Assembly: GCA_963737705.1 (NCBI GenBank) | Contig: CAVTTP010000004.1 | Span: 62,001 to 126,000 of the forward strand | Origin: PALSA-607 sp963737705 | GTDB taxonomy: Bacteria; Actinomycetota; Actinomycetes; Acidothermales; Acidothermaceae | Direction: 5' to 3' | Length of the DNA: 64,000 nucleotides | In this document: positions 43,016 through 51,309 of the stretch, piece by piece | Layout: the number at the start of each line of letters is the position of its first letter | How positions within the stretch are numbered: position 1 is the stretch's first letter | Program-made: the position numbers and the translations under genes | Notes under the pieces: model-generated | Databases searched by the model: none | Told to the model about the DNA's origin: nothing | Seen by the model: only the letters and a program-made list of their open reading frames with translations

Positions 43016-45336
43016 TGGCCGGCCTCGATGCACCGCTGCGTCCGGTGGTCGGCGCGATCGCCGCTGTTCTCGGTGACAAGCTGGATTTGCATACGGTCGG
43101 CGACCTCGTGCGGCACTATCCCAGGCGTTGGGATAAGCGCGGGGAACTGACCGACTTCCGCGATCTGATTCAAGGCGAATACGCGACGATCTTCGCGGTC
43201 ATTTCGAGGGTGACCAGCAAGCACATCGTGACGAAGACCAATAAGCGCATGAACAAGACCGACGTGACGGTGACGGACGGCACCCGAAAGCTCGTGCTGA
43301 CGTTCTTCAATCAAAGGGTCTGGCAGCAGAACCGTTTCCCAGAAGGGGCTCCGGCGTTCTTCTCGGGCAAGGTCGAAATGTTCAACGGCAAGCTGCAACT
43401 CGTCAATCCCGAAGTCGACATCGTCGATGACGACGACGTTGTCGGTCGATCCGACTTCGCCGGCGGGATCCTCGCGGTCTACCCGGGTGTCAAAGACGCC
43501 GACACGGTGAAGATTCGCCGCTGCATGAGGCTCGTCCTCGACACGCTGGATCTGCCCGAAGATCCAGTGCCGCAAGAGATTCGCGACACGCTCGGGTTCA
43601 TCGGATACCGAGAGGCGCTCGAAGGGATCCACCGACCGAAGACCTTCGATGAGAGAGACCGGGCTCGCGATCGGCTCGCATGGGACGAAGCTTTCATCCT
43701 GCAGATCGTCCTTGCACAACGCCGGGTCGCCGCCGCGGGACTGCCGGCCACCGCACGACGTCCCGTCAATGACGGATTGCTCGCCGCCTTCGACGCGCGA
43801 TTGCCGTTCGAACTCACCAACGGGCAGCGCAGCATCGGCGAGTTGATCGCCGAAGAGATCGCGGCTAACCATCCGATGCACCGCTTGCTCCAGGGCGAGG
43901 TCGGCTCGGGCAAGACGGTCATCGCGCTACGCGCGATGTTGGCGGTCATCGATGCCGGGGGGCAGGCTGCGCTGCTCGCACCGACCGAAGTTCTTGCCCA
44001 GCAGCATTTTCGATCGATCACCAACATGCTCGGTGACCTTGCACTGGGTGGCCAACTTGGCGGGGCCGAGAAGGCAACGACCGTCACGTTGCTGACCGGC
44101 TCGCTGTCTCAGGCGGCTCGACGCAAAGCCATGCTTGATGCCGCGTCAGGTACGGCGGGCATCGTGATCGGCACGCACGCGTTGCTCGAAGAGAAGGTGC
44201 AGTTCGCCGACCTTGGCCTCGTCGTCGTCGACGAGCAACACAAGTTCGGCGTAGAGCAACGTGACGCGCTGCGTGCGAAGGCGCGCGACGACCGGCGGCC
44301 ACACGTGCTCGTGATGACGGCAACACCGATTCCGCGCACTGTCGCGATGACCGTCTACGGCGACCTCGACGTCTCCACCCTCGAGGAGTTGCCGAAGGGT
44401 CGTGCGCCGATCACCACGGCGGTGGCGCCGCTCGCAGGTAAACCTGAGTGGGCCGAGCGGGTCTGGCAGCGAGTGCGCGATGAGGTGGCTGCCGGCCACC
44501 AGGCGTACGTCGTGTGCCCGCGCATCGGGGGCGACGAACCCGACGACGATTCAGACCTCCCCGACGCGGAATCGCTCGCCGCGTCTGACGCGGCGGTCGG
44601 CATCCTCGAATTTCCCATCGCCGAAGGATCGCCGGGTGGGACCGTCAACAGTGGCACCGTCAACAGTGGCACGGTCAACAGCGGCAGCGTCAACAGTGGT
44701 GAACGAGCCAGCGCGACGCCGCTGCGCCCGCCGATCGGGGTGCTCGAACTCGGGCCACAACTTGCCGACGGCTACCTCAGCAGCGTTCGCGTCGAGATAT
44801 TGCATGGGCGCATGCCCAGTGAGGCCAAGGACGCCACCATGCGCGCGTTCGCCGATGGCGCCGTTGACGTGTTGGTCGCGACGACCGTGATCGAGGTTGG
44901 GGTAGACGTCGCGAACGCCACGATCATGGTGATCATGGACGCTGAGCGGTTCGGGGTGTCGCAACTTCACCAGCTTCGTGGCCGAGTCGGTCGTGGGTCC
45001 GCGGCGAGCCGGTGCTTACTTGTCACCGAACTTCCACCTGGCCATCCGGGCCGTGCCCGACTCGACGCCGTGGCGGCGACCTCCGATGGGTTCGAGCTGT
45101 CCGAGCTCGATCTTTCGCTTCGTCGCGAGGGCACCATTCTCGGCAGCGACCAACACGGCAGGAGCGATCTGAAGCTCCTCTCGCTGGTGCGCGACCGCGA
45201 CCTCATCGGCACCGCGCGAGAGCAGGCGACTCAGATCGTCGGCGCCGACCCCGAACTTGCCGGGCACCCGCGTCTAGCGGCTGCGGTCAAGCGACTGGTC
45301 GCCACGGAAGACGCTGAGTTCCTCGAGAAAGCGTGA
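43015..45336 (+). CDS. recG: ATP-dependent DNA helicase RecG
   Basis: A 773-residue branch-migrating helicase for stalled forks and Holliday junctions. An N-terminal wedge (OB) domain (about residues 55-160) is followed by helicase motifs: LLQGEVGSGKTVIALRA (I), LLAPTEVLAQQH (Ia), VVVDEQHKFGV (II, DEQH), VMTATPIPRT (III), ILHGRMPSEAKD, VLVATTVIEVGVDVANATIM (V) and QLRGRVGRG (VI). An acidic, repeat-containing insertion (about residues 505-565) lies before motif IV. ATG 43015 overlaps the previous stop. Confidence 0.95.
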   Translation: MAGLDAPLRPVVGAIAAVLGDKLDLHTVGDLVRHYPRRWDKRGELTDFRDLIQGEYATIFAVISRVTSKHIVTKTNKRMNKTDVTVTDGTRKLVLTFFNQRVWQQNRFPEGAPAFFSGKVEMFNGKLQLVNPEVDIVDDDDVVGRSDFAGGILAVYPGVKDADTVKIRRCMRLVLDTLDLPEDPVPQEIRDTLGFIGYREALEGIHRPKTFDERDRARDRLAWDEAFILQIVLAQRRVAAAGLPATARRPVNDGLLAAFDARLPFELTNGQRSIGELIAEEIAANHPMHRLLQGEVGSGKTVIALRAMLAVIDAGGQAALLAPTEVLAQQHFRSITNMLGDLALGGQLGGAEKATTVTLLTGSLSQAARRKAMLDAASGTAGIVIGTHALLEEKVQFADLGLVVVDEQHKFGVEQRDALRAKARDDRRPHVLVMTATPIPRTVAMTVYGDLDVSTLEELPKGRAPITTAVAPLAGKPEWAERVWQRVRDEVAAGHQAYVVCPRIGGDEPDDDSDLPDAESLAASDAAVGILEFPIAEGSPGGTVNSGTVNSGTVNSGSVNSGERASATPLRPPIGVLELGPQLADGYLSSVRVEILHGRMPSEAKDATMRAFADGAVDVLVATTVIEVGVDVANATIMVIMDAERFGVSQLHQLRGRVGRGSAASRCLLVTELPPGHPGRARLDAVAATSDGFELSELDLSLRREGTILGSDQHGRSDLKLLSLVRDRDLIGTAREQATQIVGADPELAGHPRLAAAVKRLVATEDAEFLEKA
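44641..44700 (+). repeat. 15-bp tandem repeat inside recG
   Basis: ACCGTCAACAGTGGC occurs four times in a row (starts 44641, 44656, 44671, 44686; the last two with one and two or so changes) and encodes TVNSG three times and SVNSG once, in frame, in the second helicase domain. Confidence 0.93.
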
Positions 45337-45363
45337 GACGAGCGCCGCTGCGATGATGGCGAC

Positions 45364-45951
45364 GTGACTCGGATTGTGGCCGGGCAAGCGGGCGGCCGAC
45401 GGCTCGCTGTACCACCGTCCGGCACCCGCCCGACGTCCGATCGTGCTCGCGAGGCGCTGTTCTCGAGCCTCGACGCAACGTTGCACGGCCTGACCGGCGT
45501 CAGGTTCCTCGATCTGTACGCCGGCTCGGGTGCCGTTGGGCTCGAGGCCTGGTCGCGTGGGGCCGCGCGCGTGGTCCTGGTCGAGTCGGCGGCCGCCGCT
45601 GTGAAGGTGCTGCGGACGAACGTGACGAACCTGCGCTCGTCGCACGCGGTCGGGCCCACGGGCAAGATCGACGTGGTGGCGGCGAAAGCGGAGCGAACGG
45701 CGGCCGACCTCCCGGCGTCCGCCTTCGATGTCGTCTTTGCCGATCCGCCCTACGAGCTGCCAGCACAACAGGTCGCCGGAGTGCTTGCGACGCTGGCTCA
45801 GCGCGGCGTTCCGCGGCCGGGCGCGATCATGGTCGTGGAGCGGGCAACGCGGGATAAGTGGGCCTGGCCTCTCGGCTACGAGGCGACCCACGATCGCAAA
45901 TACGGGGACGCGACCTTGCACTACGCGACGTTCGACCCCACTCTGCTCTAG
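45364..45951 (+). CDS. rsmD: 16S rRNA (guanine966-N2)-methyltransferase
   Basis: A 195-residue SAM-dependent enzyme. RIVAGQAGGRRLAVPP and GTRPTSDRAREALFSSL are RsmD signatures; FLDLYAGSGAVGLEAWSRGA binds SAM; VVFADPPYELP is the catalytic motif. GTG 45364 is 28 bp after recG. coaD follows, the usual order. Confidence 0.94.
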   Translation: MTRIVAGQAGGRRLAVPPSGTRPTSDRAREALFSSLDATLHGLTGVRFLDLYAGSGAVGLEAWSRGAARVVLVESAAAAVKVLRTNVTNLRSSHAVGPTGKIDVVAAKAERTAADLPASAFDVVFADPPYELPAQQVAGVLATLAQRGVPRPGAIMVVERATRDKWAWPLGYEATHDRKYGDATLHYATFDPTLL

Positions 45952-46001
45952 TGGCCATAGTGGCTGCCGGGGCCATAGAGGCAACTTTCGGAGGTTCAGG
46001 C

Positions 46002-46481
46002 GTGCACAAGGCGGTGTGTCCCGGCTCGTTCGACCCGGTCACGAACGGGCATCTCGACATTCTCGGCAGGGCTTCGAAGCTCTACGACGAGGTCTACGTC
46101 GCCGTGCTTGTGAACAAGTCCAAGCAGGGGATGTTCACCCTCGAGGAGCGCATGGAGATGGTGCGCGAGACCACCCTCGACTACGGCAACGTGGTGGTGG
46201 AGTCCTTCGGTGGGCTACTGGTCGACTTCTGCCGTGAGCGCGGGATCCAGGTCATCGTCAAGGGTCTGCGGGCGGTCAGCGACTTCGACTACGAGCTGCA
46301 GATGGCACAGATGAACCACAGCCTCGACGGCGTCGAAACCCTGTTCTTATCGACCAACCCGCTCTACAGCTTCCTGTCGTCCAGCCTCGTCAAGGAGGTT
46401 GCGACGTACGGTGGAGATGTGTCCGGCCTGGTGCCGCCGACGGTGCTGAAGCGCCTGACCGAGCGGCTCCAAGGCGACTAG
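46002..46481 (+). CDS. coaD: phosphopantetheine adenylyltransferase
   Basis: A 159-residue enzyme of coenzyme A synthesis. VCPGSFDPVTNGHLDILGRA contains the nucleotide-binding TxGH motif, with NPLYSFLSSSLVKEVATYGGDVS (split) near the end as the second signature. GTG 46002 is preceded by GGAGG. Confidence 0.96.
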   Translation: MHKAVCPGSFDPVTNGHLDILGRASKLYDEVYVAVLVNKSKQGMFTLEERMEMVRETTLDYGNVVVESFGGLLVDFCRERGIQVIVKGLRAVSDFDYELQMAQMNHSLDGVETLFLSTNPLYSFLSSSLVKEVATYGGDVSGLVPPTVLKRLTERLQGD

Positions 46482-46524
46482 TTCTTCCAAGACCATCGTT
46501 TAACCGGCTGGAGAGACCCGCACC

Positions 46525-47025
46525 GTGGAACTCAAGGACAAGCTCGACGAAGTCGTCACGCACGTCGAATCGGCGCGCGCGATGCCGATGTCGGCGTCAT
46601 GCATCGTCAACCGCGGCCAAGTGCTCGCGATGCTCGACGAGATGCGCGACCTGATTCCGGCCGAGGTCCAGCGGGCTGAGTCCCTGTTGCATGAGCGCGA
46701 CGACGTCGTCGAGGCCGGCCGGCGCGAGGCCGAGGAGATCATCGCCGCGGCCCACGCCGAGCGTGACCGCCTGGTGACCGAGACCGAGGTCCACCGCGAG
46801 GCCCTTGCCGAGGCCGAACGGGTGCTGCACGACGCCGACCGCGAGGCCCGGCAGATGCGCCAGGAGGTCGACGACTACGTCGACACCAAGCTGGCGAACT
46901 TCGAGATTGTGCTGAACAAGACGCTGACGGCGGTACTCCGCGGCCGCGAGAAGCTTCAGGGACGCAACGAGATGGAACAGCTGGCCGACGTCCACGGCGA
47001 AGAGCTGCCGCTGCCAGGCGGCTGA
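46525..47025 (+). CDS. DivIVA-domain, SepIVA-like cell-division protein
   Basis: A 166-residue coiled-coil protein. The first 50 residues (DKLDEVVTHVESARAMPMSASCIVNRGQVLAML, split) resemble the SepIVA N-terminus; residues 50-145 are a long heptad-rich helix (REAEEIIAAAHAERDRLV; EAERVLHDADREARQMRQEV). Mycobacterial SepIVA, at the same place between coaD and DUF177, is a septal growth factor. Function here is inferred from synteny and coiled coil. Confidence 0.82.
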   Translation: MELKDKLDEVVTHVESARAMPMSASCIVNRGQVLAMLDEMRDLIPAEVQRAESLLHERDDVVEAGRREAEEIIAAAHAERDRLVTETEVHREALAEAERVLHDADREARQMRQEVDDYVDTKLANFEIVLNKTLTAVLRGREKLQGRNEMEQLADVHGEELPLPGG

Positions 47026-47196
47026 CGCCTGCGCGACGCCCCCTCCACAGGGCTGGAATCGCGCTGTTCCGGTTCGCGGGGTATCCTCGTCACGGTTTCG
47101 CCGGGAAGGATCGGCGTTGATCAGTTCGAAGCGGTTTCGGCATGCCCGAAGGGAGCAGGAGACCTGACTCGCCTTGACCCCCGCGCTCCGCTCGTC

Positions 47197-47760
47197 GTGG
47201 ATACCCGCGACCTGCCGCGGCGCCCGGGATCGATGCGCACGGTCACCCGCACCGTTCCGGCACCCCCCGATGTCCGTGGTGAGCTGATCGGCCCCATTCC
47301 TGGCAGCGACCTCGTTCTCGACCTGCGACTCGAGTCGGTGAGCGAGGGCGTTTTGGTCTCCGGCACGATCCAGGTCATGCTGACTGGTGAGTGCGCACGG
47401 TGTCTGGATCCGCTGACTTCGCACCTTGAGGTCGACATCCAGCAGCTGTTCGTCTATCCCGGCAACGAGATCGACGAGGACGACGAAGACGACGAGATCG
47501 GGCAACTGGTCGACGACTACGTCGATCTGGAGCCGGTACTACGTGACGCGGTGGTGCTCGCACTGCCGCTCGCGCCAGTGTGCCGGGAAGACTGCCCGGG
47601 CCTGTGCCCCCAATGTGGGGCGCGGCTCGCGGAGGTCGACCCTGGGCATCGGCACGACGAGGTCGACCCCCGGTGGGCCGTCCTGCGAGCAGTGAGTACC
47701 ACTCGAACGTCAGGTAAGACCGAAGACCGCCAACGCATCGACGAAGACCAGGAGAACTAG
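47197..47760 (+). CDS. YceD/DUF177 family protein
   Basis: A 187-residue (from GTG 47197) protein of the DUF177 family: LRLESVSEGVLVSGTIQVMLTGECARCLDPL with a CxxC, then VCREDCPGLCPQCGARL with further Cys pairs, suggesting metal binding. It lies before rpmF as in most bacteria; in E. coli YceD affects 23S rRNA. Family-like sequence (LDPRAPLVVDTRDL) starts upstream at a CTG, 47164, so the true start may be 33 bp earlier. Confidence 0.88.
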   Translation: MDTRDLPRRPGSMRTVTRTVPAPPDVRGELIGPIPGSDLVLDLRLESVSEGVLVSGTIQVMLTGECARCLDPLTSHLEVDIQQLFVYPGNEIDEDDEDDEIGQLVDDYVDLEPVLRDAVVLALPLAPVCREDCPGLCPQCGARLAEVDPGHRHDEVDPRWAVLRAVSTTRTSGKTEDRQRIDEDQEN

Positions 47761-47762
47761 CC

Positions 47763-47942
47763 GTGCCGGTTCCGAAGCGGAGAATGTCGCGCAGCAACAC
47801 GCGCAGCCGCCGATCCCAGTGGAAGACCGCCGCAGTCACGCTGGCGGCTTGCAGCAACCCGGCCTGTCGGCAGCCGAAGCTGCCGCACGTCGCGTGCCAG
47901 AACTGCGGCACCTACAACCGGCGTCCGGTCGCCACGAGCTGA
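47763..47942 (+). CDS. rpmF: 50S ribosomal protein L32
   Basis: A 59-residue L32: VPVPKRRMSRSNTRSRRSQW at the N-terminus and the zinc site CSNPAC with CQNCGTYN. GTG 47763 is 2 bp after the DUF177 stop, the classic yceD-rpmF pair. Confidence 0.96.
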   Translation: MPVPKRRMSRSNTRSRRSQWKTAAVTLAACSNPACRQPKLPHVACQNCGTYNRRPVATS

Positions 47943-47968
47943 TTTCCCATCGTGGCACGGGGGTGCAG

Positions 47969-48757
47969 ATGACCGACAACAGCGATGCGCTCGAGCAGCT
48001 CGAGCGGATTGCCGGAGTCGAGCTTGACCACGACCTGCTCGAACGCGCGCTGACGCATCGCTCCTACGCCTACGAAAACGGCGGCCTGCCGACCAACGAG
48101 CGCCTGGAGTTTCTCGGCGACTCGGTGCTCGGCGTGATCGTCACCGAGACGCTTTACCGCCGCTACCCCGACCTCGCCGAGGGGCAGCTGGCGAAGCTGC
48201 GCGCTGCTGTCGTGAACATGCGGGCGCTGGCCGACGTGAGCCGCACGCTCGGCCTTGGCGAGTTCATCAGGCTTGGTCGCGGCGAAGAATCGACCGGTGG
48301 CCGTGACAAGTCTTCGATCCTGGCCGACGGCCTCGAGGCTCTCATCGGCGCCGTGTACATCGACGGAGGGTTACCCGGCGCGACCGGGCTCGTGCACCGG
48401 CTCTTCGACGACATGATCGACGACGCCGCACGCCTCGGTGCCGGTCTCGACTGGAAGACCTCGTTGCAAGAACTGACTGCGAGCCAACTGCTCGGCGTGC
48501 CCTACTACGAGGTCACTGAAAGTGGTCCTGACCACGAGAAGACCTTCGAGGCGGGCGTTCGGCTCGGCGGCACGGTCTTCGGCACAGGCTCGGGCCGCAG
48601 CAAGAAAGAGGCCGAGCAGCAGGCCGCCGAGGAGGCCTGGAACCGGATTCGTCAGGCGATCGAGGCGACGCTCACCGCGGCCGAAGGTTCGCTCGACGCC
48701 GCCCAGGGCTCGCCCGCGGACGTGGCCGATGGCGCACGCCTCGACGTGGCTGACTAG
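47969..48757 (+). CDS. rnc: ribonuclease III
   Basis: A 262-residue double-strand RNA endonuclease. The catalytic signature NERLEFLGDSVLG (Glu, Asp) and ILADGLEALIGAVYIDGG lie in the N-terminal domain; the C-terminal dsRNA-binding domain ends KKEAEQQAAEEAWNRI. A short Ala-rich tail follows. It processes rRNA precursors. ATG 47969 was chosen; mutM follows 41 bp later. Confidence 0.96.
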   Translation: MTDNSDALEQLERIAGVELDHDLLERALTHRSYAYENGGLPTNERLEFLGDSVLGVIVTETLYRRYPDLAEGQLAKLRAAVVNMRALADVSRTLGLGEFIRLGRGEESTGGRDKSSILADGLEALIGAVYIDGGLPGATGLVHRLFDDMIDDAARLGAGLDWKTSLQELTASQLLGVPYYEVTESGPDHEKTFEAGVRLGGTVFGTGSGRSKKEAEQQAAEEAWNRIRQAIEATLTAAEGSLDAAQGSPADVADGARLDVAD

Positions 48758-48798
48758 CACCGCTCCACATTTCCGACGACTCCAGCTGACGAGACCGA

Positions 48799-49653
48799 GT
48801 GCCCGAACTTCCTGAGGTCGAGACGGTCCGGCGCGGGCTCGAGGCCTGGGTGGTCGGCCGCCGAATCAGCGCAGCCGACGTGTTGCATCCGCGCGCAATC
48901 AGGCGTCACGTGCCTGGCGCTGCGGACTTCAAAGATGCCTTGATCGGACGGCGGGTGGTTGGCGCCTGTCGTCGCGGAAAATACCTGTGGTTGCCGCTCG
49001 ATTCCGGTGACGCCGTGCTCGCCCATCTCGGGATGAGCGGTCAGCTGCTGATGCTCGAGGCATCCGCACCGAGTGGGCCGCACCTTCGGGTGCGGATCGC
49101 GTTCGACGACGACGGACCTGAGTTGCGCTTCGTCGACCAGCGCACGTTCGGAGGGCTGTCGGTCTCGATCGGTGGCGCCGACTTGCCCCCTGAGATCGCG
49201 CACATCGCGCGCGACATCTTCGATGCCCAGTTCGACGAAGCGGCCTTTCACGACGCGCTTCGTCGTCGACGGACCGGCCTCAAACGCGCGTTGCTCGATC
49301 AGGGTCTGATCTCCGGAGTCGGCAACATCTACGCCGACGAAGCCCTCTGGCGGGCGAAGCTGCACTACGCGCGCGCGACCGAAACGATGCGCCGGCCAGA
49401 CACGACCCGGCTCCTCGACGGCGTCCGCTCGGTGATGGCAAGTGCTCTCGAGCAAGGCGGGACGTCGTTCGACAGCTTGTACGTGAACGTCAACGGTGAG
49501 AGCGGCTACTTCGACCGGTCGCTCGCCGTTTACGGGCGCCGCGGCGAACCGTGCCCGCGATGCGGGACACCGATCCGGCGCGAGTCGTTCATGAACCGGT
49601 CGTCGTACTTCTGCCCGCATTGCCAGCCTCGACCGCGGCATCCGCATTGGTGA
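48799..49653 (+). CDS. mutM: formamidopyrimidine-DNA glycosylase
   Basis: A 284-residue base-excision repair enzyme. After the initiator, PELPEVETVRRGL supplies the catalytic Pro and Glu; LAHLGMSGQLLM, GLISGVGNIYADEALWRA and the C-terminal zinc finger CPRCGTPI...YFCPHC complete the family pattern. GTG 48799; the stop overlaps the acylphosphatase start. Confidence 0.96.
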   Translation: MPELPEVETVRRGLEAWVVGRRISAADVLHPRAIRRHVPGAADFKDALIGRRVVGACRRGKYLWLPLDSGDAVLAHLGMSGQLLMLEASAPSGPHLRVRIAFDDDGPELRFVDQRTFGGLSVSIGGADLPPEIAHIARDIFDAQFDEAAFHDALRRRRTGLKRALLDQGLISGVGNIYADEALWRAKLHYARATETMRRPDTTRLLDGVRSVMASALEQGGTSFDSLYVNVNGESGYFDRSLAVYGRRGEPCPRCGTPIRRESFMNRSSYFCPHCQPRPRHPHW

Positions 49654-49943
49654 GTGCGGCCGCCGCTGGCGATCAGGTCCGGCTGACGGCGTGGCTGCGC
49701 GGCCGCGTCCAGGGCGTCGGCATGCGGTGGTGGGTGCGCTCGCGCGCGCTCGAACTCGGTCTGGTCGGGACCGCGACGAACCTGGACGACGGGCGGGTCG
49801 AGGTTGTCGCAGAAGGCAGCCGCGAGGCCTGCGAGGCCTTGCTCGCTGCACTTCGAGGCGCAGGGACGCCTGGCCAGGTGACCGGGGTCACAGATAGGTG
49901 GGGGATGGCGCGTGGTGGGGTCGTCGGCTTCAGCGAGCGCTAA
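49650..49943 (+). CDS. acyP: acylphosphatase
   Basis: A 97-residue enzyme hydrolysing acyl phosphates. The catalytic Arg is in RGRVQGVGMRWWVRSRA and the catalytic Asn in GTATNLDDGRVEVVAEG. GTG 49650 overlaps the mutM stop (GTGA). The order rnc-mutM-acyP-smc is common. Confidence 0.92.
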   Translation: MSAAAAGDQVRLTAWLRGRVQGVGMRWWVRSRALELGLVGTATNLDDGRVEVVAEGSREACEALLAALRGAGTPGQVTGVTDRWGMARGGVVGFSER

Positions 49944-50173
49944 CCTGGGAATTGGGTGAATCACTCGACTGCCGCGCCTGATTTGCCCGTTTTATATGGT
50001 ATTAAGTAGTGGTTTGCCCTGGTATGGCGTCGTAACCGGATCGTAACGCAGGCCTTGACCGGGGGCCTACCGGATGCGACCCTTGAGGTAACCACCAACG
50101 CACACCGCTGAAGCGGCAACCCCGAGCGGATTTGCGCCCGGCGACCGCGTCCGGCATCCAGTGGAGGACCTCC
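49944..50173. other. 230-bp intergenic region with AT-rich promoter-like patch
   Basis: No frame here looks coding. A stretch around 49985-50012 (TTTTATATGGTATTAAGTAG) is far richer in A/T than its surroundings and may contain a promoter for the small coiled-coil gene. No known riboswitch fold is recognised. Confidence 0.4.
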
Positions 50174-50386
50174 ATGGCAAAGGCGCTACTCGGTCACCTC
50201 GGTGGTCCGGACCCTCGCATGTTGTCGGAAATGCGCCGACTGCAGCAGCGTGTCCAGGACCTCGAGACTGAGTGCATGCGTCTCCAGGCGGCCAACGACG
50301 CTCTTAGCGCCGAGGTCTCGGGAGATGCGCTGCTCACCCTGTCGGTAACTGACTCAACGTCGGACAGGGAGCACGTGTACAGCTAG
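50174..50386 (+). CDS. 70-residue coiled-coil protein
   Basis: A short protein starting MAKALLGHLGGPDPRMLSEM, then a leucine-heptad coiled coil (RRLQQRVQDLETECMRLQAAND) and a Ser/Thr-rich tail. ATG 50174 follows GGAGGACCTCC. It has its own terminator. Such short proteins next to smc occur in actinobacteria, to my recollection; function unknown. Confidence 0.7.
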   Translation: MAKALLGHLGGPDPRMLSEMRRLQQRVQDLETECMRLQAANDALSAEVSGDALLTLSVTDSTSDREHVYS

Positions 50387-50418
50387 TTAGACCGGCATTC
50401 GAACTTTGTTCGTCAAGA

Positions 50419-50449
50419 GGGGCGCCCTGAGCATCGGGCGTCCCTTTTT
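50419..50449 (+). terminator. intrinsic terminator
   Basis: GGGGCGCCC (50419-50427) pairs with GGGCGTCCC (50436-50444; one G-T) across 8 nt and is followed by TTTTT. It closes the small coiled-coil gene before smc. Confidence 0.85.
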
Positions 50450-50517
50450 CGTGCCCGCCGAGGCCACCGCGGACCGGTTCCGACGGCCCCCTCACCAACC
50501 CGGATAGGCTGCCGCGC

Positions 50518-51309
50518 GTGTACTTGAAGAGCCTCACGCTTCGCGGGTTCAAGTCGTTCGCCTCGGCCACGACCCTGCGCCTCGAACCGGGCATCACTTG
50601 CGTGGTCGGCCCTAATGGCTCAGGCAAATCCAACGTCGTCGACGCGCTGGCGTGGGTCATGGGTGAGCAAGGCCCGAAGAGCCTGCGCGGCGGCAAGATG
50701 GAAGACGTCATCTTCGCCGGCACCGCCGGCCGGCCGCCGCTGGGTCGTGCCGAGGTCTCGTTGACGATCGACAACACCGACGGCGCATTGCCGGTCGAGT
50801 ACACCGAGGTCACGATCAGCCGGATCATGTTCCGCAGCGGCGGCTCCGAGTACTCGATCAACGGCCAAAGTTGCCGGCTGCTCGACGTACAGGAGTTGTT
50901 GTCTGACTCCGGCATCGGCCGCGAGATGCACGTGATCGTCGGTCAGGGCCAACTCGAGGCTGTGTTGCACGCGACTCCCGAGGAGCGCCGCGGCTTCATC
51001 GAAGAGGCCGCGGGAGTGCTGAAGCACCGCAAGCGCAAGGAAAAGGCGCTGCGCAAGCTCGAGGCGATGCAGGCGAACATGACCCGCGTGCAGGACCTCA
51101 CGACCGAACTCCGTCGGCAGCTTGGCCCGCTGGGCAAGCAAGCCGAAGTCGCCCGCCGCGCCGCCGTCGTCCAGGCTGATCTGCGTGATTCGAAGCTACG
51201 GCTGCTGGCCGATGACCTCGTGCGATTGCGCGGCACTTTGCAGCAGGAAGTCGCCGACGAAACGGCACTTACGCGAGCGACGCGCGCAGCTCGACGCCGA
51301 ACTCCATGA
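50518..51309 (+). pseudogene. smc: chromosome segregation ATPase SMC, N-terminal part before frameshift
   Basis: The first 251 codons encode the SMC head: YLKSLTLRGFKSFASATTLR, Walker A CVVGPNGSGKSNVVDAL and SDSGIGREMHVIVGQG, then the start of the coiled coil. Family-like sequence stops at CTT 51268-51270; one surplus base (A 51271) shifts the frame, and the ORF ends after 13 unrelated residues. Removing that base joins it to the downstream frame. Either an assembly or sequencing error, a recent mutation, or an unusual +1 frameshift. Confidence 0.88.

Noticed and set aside
49944..50173. Riboswitch or tRNA in the gap before the coiled-coil gene
   Set aside because: No cloverleaf, T-loop or known actinobacterial riboswitch consensus could be read.
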